A DNA stretch of 60,000 nt. Origin: Tubulanus polymorphus. Lineage: Eukaryota > Nemertea > Palaeonemertea > Tubulaniformes > Tubulanidae. The notes under the pieces are model-generated. The model searched no databases. It had not been told where the DNA came from and worked only from the letters and a program-made list of their open reading frames with translations. A program made the translations under genes and the position numbers. The stretch is taken from assembly GCF_964204645.1 (NCBI RefSeq), contig NC_134034.1:6445414-6505413 (forward strand), in the 5' to 3' direction. Shown in pieces: positions 39,223-50,392 of the stretch (positions are counted from its first letter, which is position 1; every line of letters starts with the position of its first letter).

Positions 39223-42200
39223 TCTAAAATGTCAATTGTATCTTCCAGTAATTTCAAAAACACAAATAAAAGAGAAGTTAGAAAAAATATTTAATGAATT
39301 TAAACGTCATATTGAAGAAAGATATTTTGAGGGTTCTGGTTTAACATTGAATGAAATTATATTTTTAGATTTAAATGTTTATAATACAAAAATGAACAAA
39401 ACATCAAAAAGTAAAACAATGTTTAAAAATGATTCAAACTTTACAACAGAAAAGGATATTAAAGGATCATCTTATATTAAATTACCATTTACAACAAAAG
39501 CAGTAATAAATGTTCAAAATGAAGATAATAAATGTTTTCTATGGTCAATTATTAGTTTTTTTACACCCAACTCAGGAAAATGTTTGTAGAATAACAGATT
39601 ACCGGAAATATGAAACAATATATAAAATTGATCAATATCGAGTAACTATAAAAATGATTCCTAAAATAGAAGAAGTTAATAATTTAAAAATAAATGTATT
39701 TGAATTAATGCAATTACCAAAGACAAAGGGTGAGAATATTAAAGGTTATACATTAGAAGCTTTATATTTAACAGAATATTATGATGATGAAAATGCTGAG
39801 GATTTGTTATATTACAAAAAAGATGAAAATGAACATTATATGTGGTTAAAACAAAATGATTTATTCTTTAGAACAGAAAGTGATCATCATCGTACAATTT
39901 ATCTATGTAGAAAATGTTTATCTAAATTTATGACTGAGAATACATTATTAAAACATAAAGAATTATGTGATAATAAAGATTTTTGTAAATTAATAATACC
40001 AACAAAAAAAGATTGTAAGTTGAAATTTACTATTCATAAATTTAAAAATATTGTTCCATTTGTAATTTATGGGGTTTTGAATCGTTGAATAAAGAATTAA
40101 CTGATCAAGATAGAAAAGAAATATACAATAAAAAGCAATTTTTAAAATCAATGGATAAAGGAAATGAACTAAATGAAGATATAATTCAAGACCTACCAAT
40201 TATAAACACAATTAAAAAAGTTCATCAAAGAGCTACTGCTTATGGAATTTACATAAAATCAAATTATCCCGAATTATATGAAAGTCAATATATTTCTTTT
40301 AGAGGTGAAAATGTAGTTAATGATTTTTATAATAACATAATTGAATTAGAAAGTGATTTTGCAAAATTATTAAACAAAAATAAAAAAATAGTTATGACAA
40401 AAGAAGATAGAATTGATTTTAATTATGCAACTCATTGTTGTTATTGTGAAAAACGTTTTTATTCATTTGATAAAAAGTTAGAGATCATGATCATTTAAAT
40501 TCAAAATTACGCGGAGCTGATCATGAAGATCGTAATTTATAAGCTAAGAAAGTTAATTTCGTACCAATATTATTTCATGAGTTATCAGGCTATGGTACCC
40601 ATCTATTTATAAAACAATTATCGGGAAAATTAGGCGCAATTAATCAAGAAATAGAAGAATACAATGCTATGAATGGCGCAAATGTAAGAAAATATGACTT
40701 TTAAACTATTAGCTAAGACATCTGAAAATTATATTTCATTTCAATTTGGTTGCATTAGATTTTTAGATTCTTATAGATTTCTAGCAAGTTCGTTAGATAA
40801 TTTAGCAAAAAGTTTAGTTGATAATGATTTTATAATAACTCGACATTATTATCCAAATGAACAAGATTTAAAATTATTGAGATATAAAGGCGCAATCCCT
40901 TATTCATTTTATAAAACACATGATGATTTTTATGTAACAGAATTATCAAAAGAACAGTTTTATGATCAATTTAAAGAGGAGTATGTGAAAGATGAAGTGT
41001 TTAATATAACATTAAATATTTGAAAAATTTAGAGAAGTTAATTTGAATCATTTTTATGTTGATCCTAGCTATTGTTATTCAAGTCCTGGTTTAACCTGGC
41101 AATGTGGTTTAAAATATACAAATGTAGAATTACATTTATTAAAAGAACCAGACATGGTTTTATTATTTGAAAAATCAATTAGAGGTGGAATTAGTGGTGT
41201 TATGGGAGATAGACATTTTAAAGCAAATGATGAATATAAATTATTATATATTGGCGCCAATAATATATATGGTTGGGCAATGATGCAACCTCAACCATAC
41301 AAAAACTTTATATTAACAGAAGTTGAAAATGATGATAAAACTAATTGGGAAAGTGCAATGATGGGTTTAGAAGATGAAGCACCAATTGGTTATTTCTTTG
41401 TAGTTGATTTAGAATATCCTGATTACATAAAGTTTAAAACAAGAAACTTACCTTATTGCCCAGAACATTTAACCGTAGATGATAGTTATTTAAGTGAATA
41501 CCAGAAAAAAATAAAACCGAAAGATCATGGTTTTACAGAAAAATTAATACTTACTCAAAATAATAAATACAATTATATTGTTCATTATAGAATGTTAAAA
41601 TTTTATCTAAAACAAGGAATGAAATTAAAGAAAGTACATAGATATATTGAATTTAATCAATCGAAGTGGTTAGAAAAATATATAGATTTCAATACTCAAC
41701 AGAGAACCATATCAAAAACAGATTTTGAAAAAGATTTCTTCAAATTAATGAATAATAGTTTTTATGGAAAAACATGTGAAAATATTAGAAATAGAAATGA
41801 TATTGAATTAGTAAATAATTCTGAAAGATTAAGACATTTACAATCAAGCCCTAGACATTTAGGAAATAAAAGATTTGAAGATTATTTAACAGCAGTTAAA
41901 TTAAAAAGAACTTCAATGAAATTTAATAAACCAATATTTATAGGTTCAATTGTTTTAGAAATATCAAAATTATTAATGTATGATTTTTATTATAATTTTT
42001 TACAACCACTTTTTGGGGAAAAGCATATTGAAATATTATATTTTGATTCTGTAACAGCTGACACCCCAATATTATTAAAATGTAATGATAAAATATTGAT
42101 AAGAAGAATTTCAGAAATAATTCCAAAGCAAAATGAACGTTATATTTCATATGGTGAAAAAGAATTAATACTAAATAAATGGATTGATGGATGTATGGAC

Positions 42201-43557
42201 AAGAAATGGATGGAAAAAATTAAAGAATATAATTAGGCATAAAACAAATAAGAAAATCGATAGAGTTAGAACTAAATTAGGGTTTGTAGATGTTACAGAA
42301 GATTAAACGAAATGGTGATGAAATAAAACCAACTGATATAAAAATTGGAGATGAATTATTACATAAAAGATTTTTCCAAAGAATGAATCATATGTCATTT
42401 GATGAAATAATTGATAATATTTATAATATAGAACCCGAAACATTAGAAGAAAAAGAATATTTTATCAAAGGATTTTTCATGGGAGATGGTTCAGCAGGTG
42501 TGTATAATTATGTTTGGGGTTATAAATATTGTTGGTATTTATGCAATCAAGATTTGAAATTATTAGAAAGAATAAAGAAATACTGTGAAGAAGTTTACCC
42601 AAATAAAACATTTAAAATCATAGATTTTATGAAATCATCAGCAGTTTATAGAATACATGTAAATAATACTAAAGATTTTACTATTAAATATAATGATGAA
42701 TTCTATATTCATGCAATAGTGAAAGTAATACTTCAACTAAAGAAAAGATAGTTCCAGATTATGTATTAAATGCAAAAGATAATTTAAGAAAATGATTCTT
42801 CATTGGATTCTATGCTGCAGATGTCTCAAAAAACTATACAAAACAGAAAACATATCTTTGACACAAAAAGGAAAAGTTGCTATATCAGGATTGAATATAT
42901 TATGCAATTCATTAGGTTTTAATATGAATATTGGATTGATTAAATCTAAACCAAATTGCTTTAATTTAAGCCACACAGAAAAAGATTTAACTGAAGAAGT
43001 TAGAGATTTATTTGAAATATATAACCCAACAGATTATGTTTATGATTTATCAACTGAAGATGGAACATTTAACTGTGGATTTCCATTAATAGCGGTCAAT
43101 ACGGACGCGTACATACTAAGAATCAAGACAAATGACATAACAAAGGACTTAAAAACATTAAAACATCATTTTAATTTTAGCAATTATCCCAAAGATCATG
43201 AACTATTTACCAATGATAATAAAAAGATTCCTGGTAAGTTTAAAGGTGAATTAGGGAGTGATGAAATGATTGAATTTGTTGGGATAAGAAGTAAAATGTA
43301 TAGTTATAGAACAAAAGATCATGAAGCTAAAAAGTTAAAAGGAATAACAAAGCATGTGGTTGATAAATATATAGAATTTCAAGATTATATAAAGTGTTTA
43401 TATAACTCAATTGTAATGAAACATAAAATGAATTGTTTAAGATCAGAAGATCACGAGATGTACATTAATGAAGTTGAAAAAAACTAGTTTAAATCCATTC
43501 GACGATAAGAGATATATTTTGGGTGATGGAATAAAAACATTACCTTATGGTTATTAA
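39223..43557 (+). pseudogene. Polinton C DNA polymerase B, frameshifted, with intein
   Basis: Covers N-terminal sequence, a C2H2 finger (LCRKCLSKFMTENTLLKHKELC), the CCYCEK zinc block, exonuclease segments (FQFGCIRFLDSYRF), motif A, motif B (LMNNSFYGKTCENI) and motif C (YFD/TDA). Motif C is interrupted by an intein at 42048-43100. Motif A reads YIGANNIYG: the catalytic aspartate is glycine. There are stops or shifts near 39590, 40088, 40497, 41022, inside the intein, and near 43485. The gene is dead. The external polymerase sequence ends at 43555-43557. Confidence 0.9.
42048..43100 (+). pseudogene. intein with LAGLIDADG homing endonuclease, in polymerase motif C
   Basis: Inserted between YFD and TDA. 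It starts with Ser1 in SVTADTPILL (splicing block A). A decayed block B follows (FVDVTED then a stop where His is expected). Two LAGLIDADG-type motifs are present (YFIKGFFMGDGSAGV near 42460; a second FFIGFY.AD near 42800). The end is a block F/G, VYDLSTEDGTF..GFPLIAVN, with terminal Asn and Thr+1 of the extein. The penultimate residue is Val instead of His. About 351 codons with at least three frame breaks. This is the 'pol-c' site used by archaeal and giant-virus polymerase inteins. Polinton B lacks it. Confidence 0.88.
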
Positions 43558-43853
43558 AACATAAAATCAAGATCATCATACTCGAAATCACTACTGGTTT
43601 CTTCATTTTTTTTAAATTGTTTAGGTTCTTCCATTTCATTTTTCTCATTTAAATAAAGTTCTACATTGTACCACATTTCATCTCGCTCTCTTTGTTTCTT
43701 TTTGTTTGTTAATTCATCAAATGGAATTATAATATCGATGTTTAAAAAATTTACAATCTTATTTAAAAAGAATTCATAATTAATTGACTCTGTAATTCTA
43801 TTATCCACATAATATCTTAATATTTCTTTGAATGTTTCTTTTATATTTTCCAT
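43554..43853 (-). CDS. accessory cassette ORF 3 (99 aa)
   Basis: Intact frame on the strand opposite to its neighbours, acidic, without a recognised domain (NVELYLNEKNEMEEPKQFKKN, C-terminus DFEYDDLDFMF). Its start overlaps the end of the 194-aa ORF by 13 bp, suggesting one transcription unit with the two zinc-finger ORFs, or a split gene. Confidence 0.55.
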   Translation of the reverse strand: MENIKETFKEILRYYVDNRITESINYEFFLNKIVNFLNIDIIIPFDELTNKKKQRERDEMWYNVELYLNEKNEMEEPKQFKKNEETSSDFEYDDLDFMF

Positions 43854-44425
43854 ATCTTCTTCTGTTTAGGTTTTTTATAATAATCGTTAAATGATAGATA
43901 TAAATACATTTTCTTTTCTTGTGTGTTAAATGTTGACGGAATAATTGTTTTTATAATATCTTTTTTAGTTATTTCACCATTTTTATTTTCTATCCTTTTC
44001 ATTTTTTCAAGCCATTGCTTATATTCTGGTGTATAATCTTCCATAGAAAATATTTTAAAAATTTCATCTAGATATTTTGATTTTGGTTCTATGAGAATAT
44101 CTCTAGTTTTTTCATCACCCCATAAATTTCTTTGCCATCCACATTCATTACAAAATATCACAGAATTTTCTTGTCTTAAGTACTCATAAACACATTGTGG
44201 GCATTTTTTTCTATCATATCTTGGTAATAGATCTTCATTAAGCTCTTGGTATTTTCTTACGTTTTCTTTATGTTTTATTGTTCTATTATGTAGATTTAAA
44301 TTACTTGTTGTAATAATCAATTTACAATATTTACAATAATATGTTTTTCTTACTAATTCATTATATTGTTTTTCTAAATTTTCAACTGTTTCTACATTAT
44401 CTGGTAACGTTTTCTCATATTTCAT
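43841..44425 (-). CDS. accessory cassette ORF 2, zinc-finger protein (194 aa)
   Basis: A C2H2-like finger (YYCKYCKLIITTSNLNLHNRTIKH) is followed by a four-cysteine zinc ribbon (CPQCVYEYL...VIFCNECGW) and a Lys-rich C-terminus. It starts five bases after the upstream ORF ends. Intact although the flanking polymerase and penton genes are broken. No counterpart in Polinton B. Confidence 0.65.
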   Translation of the reverse strand: MKYEKTLPDNVETVENLEKQYNELVRKTYYCKYCKLIITTSNLNLHNRTIKHKENVRKYQELNEDLLPRYDRKKCPQCVYEYLRQENSVIFCNECGWQRNLWGDEKTRDILIEPKSKYLDEIFKIFSMEDYTPEYKQWLEKMKRIENKNGEITKKDIIKTIIPSTFNTQEKKMYLYLSFNDYYKKPKQKKIWKI

Positions 44426-44429
44426 TTTT

Positions 44430-44729
44430 TCAGAAATAATCTTTTATATTATTCTTATCATAGAATAAGAAAGGTCTTTTCCAAATAATTTCAGATTCAA
44501 CTTCAACAGAATTACTATTACTTTCATTAATATCAACATTAACCTTTGAATCATTAATTCTACACTTCTCTGAATGTTTTTTAACATAATTTCTTGAGAA
44601 TAATTCATTACAATTTGGGCAGTTTGTTTTAGTGGGTTTATAATTTTTATCATGTTTTTTCATATGTCGAGCCAAATTACTTTTTCTTAGAAGTTCACCA
44701 CAAATTTCACATGGTATCTTCTCATCCAT
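44430..44729 (-). CDS. accessory cassette ORF 1, zinc-finger protein (99 aa)
   Basis: Two zinc fingers: IPCEICGELLRKSNLARHMKKH (C2H2) and TNCPNCNELFSRNYVKKHSEKC (C2HC). Its start context resembles that of the Polinton B zinc-finger gene (TTTAATAAAATTTTTCCTAAATACATG). First gene of the opposite-strand cassette, facing away from the penton gene. Confidence 0.65.
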   Translation of the reverse strand: MDEKIPCEICGELLRKSNLARHMKKHDKNYKPTKTNCPNCNELFSRNYVKKHSEKCRINDSKVNVDINESNSNSVEVESEIIWKRPFLFYDKNNIKDYF

Positions 44730-44797
44730 GTATTTAGGAAAAATTTTATTAAAATTAATTTTGAGTGATGAGAGGTAATTTTTTTATGTTATAAATA

Positions 44798-45370
44798 ATG
44801 GTTGAATTAAAAGAATATAGAATATTTGTTGATTCTAGAAAACTTAAAAATTATAAATCACATAATTTACTAGTACAATTAGATAGAGAATTTAAGAATT
44901 GTGTAGATTTAAAATTAGTAAATGTAAGTTTATGTAATTCTTTTAATATATCGAATAAAAGTCTTGATCATTTAGCTTTTAAAATTCATGTTAGAAATTT
45001 GAATAAATGGTTTCATCTTTATCTAAAACCAGGATTATATAATTTAGAAACATTAGCGCAGGAAATTAATAGAAGAGCTCGTTTAAAAATGGGTGCAGCT
45101 GCTAGATTTGAAATTAAATTTGTTAAAAGTGATAGTTCGAATAAAGTAAGAATAAAGTTAACTAATGAACAACATAGATTTCTAGTAAGAAAACCTTTAG
45201 CTAAACTGTTTGGAATTCTTCCAGATAGAGATTATTCAAGTATTGAAACTTATACAAATTTAATTACTTTTACACACTTTTATATTTATTGCAATTTATT
45301 TGATCCTACAAAAACATTTGAAGCAACTAAAGATACGATTTGTAATTCTAGTATATTAAAAAAACAATAG
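44798..45370 (+). pseudogene. Polinton C penton candidate, C-terminus deleted
   Basis: 190 codons matching residues 1-185 of the 253-aa Polinton B protein (EYRIFVDSRKL, LYLKPGLYNLETLAQEIN, LFGILPDRD, LFDPTKTFEATKD). A deletion then joins it to the remnant of the small ORF, removing the conserved C-terminal strand. Start box TAATTTTTTTATGTTATAAATAATG. Confidence 0.75.
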
Positions 45371-45578
45371 ATAAGGAAACTTTAAATGTAGAAAAGATTA
45401 CCAATTTAATTAGAGAATCTTTAAGATTTTATGAATTAGATGAATATTTTATCATTGATGATATTAAAAGAATAATAACTGAAATATATGAAAATGAAAC
45501 TAATAATACTATAAATGTTGAAATAATCATAAATAAGATAACTGAATATTTTGAAGATAAAAATTTTTTTCTAAATAA
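45371..45578 (+). pseudogene. remnant of the Polinton small ORF
   Basis: Charged helical sequence corresponding to the 3' part of 28556-28887, lacking its start because of the penton deletion. Ends where the next gene's start box begins. Confidence 0.5.
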
Positions 45579-45799
45579 ATGGCGGATCAGAAGTGGATAA
45601 TAACTGGATTATATAATGGTGCCTTACTATCAGTTGGAACTGTTGGTTATTCAATGGTATTAAAAAAGTATTTAAAATGGGAAGTGTTAATGTTGATAGA
45701 TTTGATATAAATGATATTTTAAAATTAACGTTAGCAGTTACTTTATCTAATCTAACTATTGATTATTTGGAAAAACAAAAATATATTCCTCCTATATAA
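45579..45799 (+). pseudogene. Polinton C 73-aa membrane protein, frameshifted
   Basis: Homologue of 28334-28555. A one-base loss in the AAAAAAG run near 45664 splits it. Same KYIPPI ending. Start box TTTTTTTCTAAATAAATGG. Confidence 0.7.
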
Positions 45800-45823
45800 A
45801 TGCATAATTTTTTTGCTAAATAA

Positions 45824-46246
45824 ATGGCATCTGCAATTATAACTATAATAGGATCGGCAATTGTTAACGCTTTAGCATTTACTGGTGGTGGTTATTTATT
45901 TAAGCATATTGATAAAAATGGATCATTATCAGAACAAAAAAGACATAACTTAGCATTAGAGAAATACAATAAAGCAGCAGAAGAATATAGAGAAAAAAGA
46001 CAAAATTACATGGATTATATCAATAAGGAATTATATGATCAGAAGATTTCACATAGAGATTTTCAATCAGTTGATGATGCAATGATTTTATATAACGCAG
46101 TAACAAATAAAGAAAAATTACATCTATACAAACCTAAATTATCAGATTATTATACCCCAAGTAAAGAAAAACAGAAATATGAAATAATATGGATTTTAGG
46201 TGGAACTGTTATTGTTATATTTGTAGCATATAAATTTACTAATTAG
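45824..46246 (+). CDS. Polinton C 140-aa membrane protein, intact
   Basis: About 95% identical to 27887-28309: same two terminal hydrophobic helices and SDYYTPS motif. The only long Polinton C gene without a break. Start box TAATTTTTTTGCTAAATAAATG. Confidence 0.78.
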   Translation: MASAIITIIGSAIVNALAFTGGGYLFKHIDKNGSLSEQKRHNLALEKYNKAAEEYREKRQNYMDYINKELYDQKISHRDFQSVDDAMILYNAVTNKEKLHLYKPKLSDYYTPSKEKQKYEIIWILGGTVIVIFVAYKFTN

Positions 46247-46404
46247 TAATTTCTTTTGTAAATAAATGGATGATAAAGTTGATAATATTGATATTATTCC
46301 TCATGATATAAATAAAACTAAATTAAAAACATATTTAGAAAAACAAATATTAGAATTTGAAAGTGACTTTAAGATAAAAAAGAAAAAATATTTAAAAAGT
46401 AAAA

Positions 46405-46418
46405 TTATCTATTATTTT
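46405..46418. repeat. PLE1 target-site duplication, left (TTATCTATTATTTT)
   Basis: Identical to 50379-50392. Duplications of this length are usual for Penelope-like insertions. Confidence 0.9.
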
Positions 46419-46520
46419 CACGATAGGTAAAACACAATATCCGTGTTGACGCGATGAGGAGAGAATCCCACAATGATAATAAAAAGTCCGAAAATGAAAC
46501 TTTGAGATAGTAGTTTATTC

Positions 46521-46556
46521 AACGTTTCGACTATATCCTAATAGTCATCTTCAGGA
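46521..46556 (-). ncRNA. hammerhead-ribozyme-like motif, PLE1 left copy
   Basis: Reverse complement of the motif at 50281-50313: CTGAAGA, a hairpin GACTAT/ATAGTC, then GAAACG. See that entry. Confidence 0.45.
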
Positions 46557-46869
46557 ATAATGAGATACTACAGAAATTATGAGATATATATACAATCCAG
46601 AGACAAAGAGACTAATTCAAGTAATCAGAGATGATACAAACTAAAGGAAAATTAACGTAGAAACAGTTACACGCTAAAATAGATTAAAGGGAAGCAAACT
46701 AAGGGGTGATTATAAACAACAATAGTGAGTATAAATATAAATGAATCTTAAAGTCAGTAGTAAAAAGAAAGACAAACTAAGGGGCACTTAAATTAAAACA
46801 AAGGTGAATACAAGTTAAGTCAGAGACGAAATTGATGAGAGAACAAATAACAAATAATCAAAGGGGAAA

Positions 46870-48908
46870 TCAAGTGTTGAGTTTAACCAGTTTACAGAGG
46901 AAGTTTATTATGGGGTGAAAAACCATTATTAAGGTTTACAACGTTGTTCGAATTTTCAATAATTAATGCAGATTCCAAAATATGTCTTCTAGTTTTATCG
47001 CTGCAAGGGTAAACTAATTCAGCATTAGCAAAACCAAAATTGTGTGAAGTCTGAAAAACATGACTAGCAACTCCGCTTTCAGGTTTAAAGTTTTTTACAT
47101 CTAATTTATGCTCTTTTATGCGTTGATTAAGATTCCGACCTGTTTCTCCTATATATACTTTGTCGCAAACTTTACAAGGTATTTTATTTTATAAATTCCA
47201 CAGTTTAGGGATTCGGTTTTCGGTTTGTTGTTAATCAATATGTTACTAAGTTTATTATTGTATTTAAAGATGAGTTGTTTATTTAGTGACCGAAGAGAAA
47301 CTTTAGAATTCTCGAGGAAAGGTACATACGGTACAATGATAGGCTGTTTATCGGTAGCCAACGTAGGAGTTCTAAGGTTGTTATTTCTAAAATGCGTAGT
47401 ACGAGCTTTAAGTAGGGCTTTTTTCAATAGGAAATCGGGGTAGGCAAGTTTTTTGAGAGATTGGTTAATATGGTGAATTTCATCGGGTAGAAATGAGGGG
47501 TCGCAAATTCTCAAAGCGCGAAGAAATAATCCTTGAGCTAAACCGAGTTTAATATCCGGAGAAGTAAAAGAGAAGTAATGGAGGTAGGATTCAGCGTTGG
47601 TAGGTTTCCTATAAACCGCGAATTTCAAAAAGGATCCACAGTTAAAAATCAAAACATCCAGAAAAGGTATTTTACTATTAGATTCCCATTCATACGTAAA
47701 AGCCAGAGACGGGTAAAGGGAGTTTAAATATATAAGAAAGTTATCAACATTGAAGTCAAAGGGAACCAAAGCCAGAACATCGTCAACATATCTGAGCCAG
47801 ATTTTAGGGTGAATATCAGTGTAAAGAGGCAATATTTCAGATTCAACATGTTCTAGGAATAAATTAGCTAGAATAGGACTTAGAGGATTTCCCATAGCGA
47901 TACCGAATGTCTGTTCGTAAAAACAATTGTTGAATTCAAAAAAGGAGTCCGTCGTACAAATAGAGATAAGGTCGATGATACAATCCGTAGGAATGCCGAA
48001 GTTAATGTTAAGTGATGGTAATCTGCGTTTTAAGAAATCAAGAGTAGGTCCAAGACGAACATTGGTAAAAAGGGAAGTAACATCAAATGATATAAATTTG
48101 TCGTTGCCAGGGATAATATTCTTAATACGTTCAAGTAAGTGTTGATTATGGCGAAGGTGCGACGGAGAGAACGAACCGAGCACCGGAGATAACTGTTTCG
48201 CGAGAAATTTAGATAACCGGTATGTAGGAGAATTACAATTGGAGACTATAGGGCGCAGTGGAACATTATCTTTATGAATTTTAGGCAATCCATAGATATA
48301 TGGTAAAGAGGGAAGACGTGAATGGAACTTATTCAGAGTTTCTTTAGCGGAGGGGAAACGTTTAATAATATCCGAAAGACTTCTGTTGAAATTAGCTTGC
48401 ATACGAGGAAGAGGATTCGATTTAAGTTTCTTATAAACACCAGGATTATCCAAGAGAGATTGCATTTTAACATTATAATTATCCCGATCTAAAATCACAA
48501 TCTTGCCACCTTTATCAGCCTTAGATATTTTAATAGTTTTTAACTTCCGTAGTTCTTGGAGGGCGAGCCGAAATCGACGAGGTAGATATTCAAAAAGGTT
48601 CCTGTTGAGTTGATCGCATATAGCCTGTAGATTCATGAATATAAAGTTATAGTCCAAACTGTTCGGAGATGATTTGCGATATTCCAATTGGGTGACAAAG
48701 TCTAAAACATGTTTATCTTGATGAGGAAGAGAGAAATTCAAACCGTAGCCGAGAAGTTGACACTGAGTAGAAGATAACGTGGTTGAAGACAAATTTACTA
48801 TGTTTTCGGTGTTGCTAAATCTAGTCCAAGGGCTGGAATCAATGAGTTTATTCAGTTGGTTGGTAAGATCCACGGACTTTCTGTGCTGATGATTTTTTCC
48901 AGAGCCTT
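46870..48908 (-). pseudogene. PLE1 reverse transcriptase and GIY-YIG endonuclease, 5'-truncated
   Basis: Reverse transcriptase of the Penelope family: KADKGGKIVILDRDNYN, RPIVSNCNSPTYRLSKFLAK, FISFDVTSLFTNV, GIAMGNPLSPILANLFLEHVE and the YVDD active site in LRYVDDVLALV. After CGIYKI a 5-base AAAAT duplication shifts the frame. The GIY-YIG endonuclease continues in the next frame ([23 protein letters not shown]) to a stop at 46870-46872. The N-terminal part before GSGK is missing. Confidence 0.9.
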
Positions 48909-48990
48909 TCATTTTCGGACTTTTTATTATCATTGTGGGATTCTCTCCTCATCGCGTCAACACGGATATTGTGTTTTACCTATCGTGATC

Positions 48991-49966
48991 ATGCTACCCA
49001 CGGATCGAAATATCGTATTAAAATTCTTCTTCTTCACGTTCCCGTACCTCATCGCTAGCTTCCGAAATTATGAGAAATGCTATATCAAATCCAGGACTGC
49101 TAAAAGTAAAGTCAAGTTCCTTCAGGAGTGTTATGCCGAAAAAGTGGTTCCGCGATCACTTTCTTGGATTTGGAAATACGACTCCAGCTCTGCGTTTCCA
49201 CCCGAAGCTAACAAGCAACTCAAATTCGCTATAGATCGTGCTAAGGAAGACTGTAACTATCAGTTCTACAAATTCCGTCAATCTCAAAATTATTTGAAGT
49301 CACACGTACCGGACCTATTCCTCTGGAAATCGCTCTCCACTATTGCTCAAGGCTCTGGAAAATATCATCAGCACAGAAAGTCCGTGGATCTTACCAACCA
49401 ACTGAATAAACTCATTGATTCCAGCCCTTGGACTAGATTTAGCAACACCGAAAACATAGTAAATTTGTCTTCAACCACGTTATCTTCTACTCAGTGTCAA
49501 CTTCTCGGCTCGAGAATTCTAAAGTTTCTCTTCGGTCACTAAATAAACAACTCATCTTTAAATACAATAATAAACTTAGTAACATATTGATTAACAACAA
49601 ACCGAAAACCGAATCCCTAAACTGTGGAATTTATAAAATAAAATACCTTGTAAAGTTTGCGACAAAGTATATATAGGAGAAACAGGTCGGAATCTTAATC
49701 AACGCATAAAAGAGCATAAATTAGATGTAAAAAACTTTAAACCTGAAAGCGGAGTTGCTAGTCATGTTTTTCAGACTTCACACAATTTTGATTTTGCTAA
49801 TGCTGAATTAGTTTACCCTTGCAGCGATAAAACTAGAAGACATATTTTGGAATCTGCATTAATTATTGAAAATTCGAACAACGTTGTAAACCTTAATAAT
49901 GGTTTTTCACCCCATAATAAACTTATATCAAAATTCCTCTGTAAACTGGTTAAACTCAACACTTGA
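48991..49966 (+). pseudogene. PLE1 plus-strand copy: RT N-terminus joined to endonuclease
   Basis: ATG at 48991 (MLPTDRNIVLKF, the same start block as in PLE2). The frame follows the reverse-transcriptase N-terminus to CQLLG. An internal deletion then removes the catalytic core and rejoins at LENSKVSLRSLNKQL. The GIY-YIG domain follows with the same AAAAT frameshift as the minus copy and ends at 49964-49966. Identity of the lesion shows both halves came from one template. Confidence 0.85.
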
Positions 49967-50280
49967 TTTCCCCTTTGATTATTTGTTATTTGTTCTCTCA
50001 TCAATTTCGTCTCTGACTTAACTTGTATTCACCTTTGTTTTAATTTAAGTGCCCCTTAGTTTGTCTTTCTTTTTACTACTGACTTTAAGTTTCATTTATA
50101 TTTATACTCACTATTGTTGTTTATAATCACCCCTTAGTTTGCTTCCCTTTAATCTATTTTAGCGTGTAACTGTTTCTACGTTAATTTTCCTTTAGTTTGT
50201 ATCATCTCTGATTACTTGAATTAGTCTCTTTGTCTCTGGATTGTATATATATCTCATAATTTCTGTAGTATCTCATTATT

Positions 50281-50313
50281 CCTGAAGATGACTATTAGGA
50301 TATAGTCGAAACG
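50281..50313 (+). ncRNA. hammerhead-ribozyme-like motif, PLE1 right copy
   Basis: CTGAAGA, one T, stem GACTAT/ATAGTC with loop TAGGAT, then GAAACG. The CTGANGA and GAAA boxes around a hairpin are the hammerhead core; Penelope-like elements are known to carry such ribozymes. The extra T before the stem departs from the standard form. Stems I and III were not resolved. Confidence 0.45.
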
Positions 50314-50378
50314 TTGAATAAACTACTATCTCAAAGTTTCATTTTCGGACTTTTTATTATCATTGTGGGATTCTCTCC

Positions 50379-50392
50379 TTATCTATTATTTT
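50379..50392. repeat. PLE1 target-site duplication, right
   Basis: TTATCTATTATTTT, matching 46405-46418. Confidence 0.9.

Larger units (their letters stand above)
46419..50378. mobile_element. PLE1: Penelope-like element, head-to-head inverted dimer
   Basis: The left half is a minus-strand copy truncated at its 5' end at 48908. The right half is a plus-strand copy with an internal deletion. The 5' leader of the right copy (48909-48990) joins them. Both outer ends carry the same 3' sequence (TTTCATTTTCGGAC...GGGATTCTCTCC) and a hammerhead-like motif. Inverted partial copies of this type are a known outcome of Penelope retrotransposition. Confidence 0.88.

Noticed and set aside
42048-43100. 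Spliceosomal intron in the Polinton C polymerase
   Set aside because: The borders are TCT...AAT within codons, without GT-AG, while protein-level intein blocks are clear at both ends.
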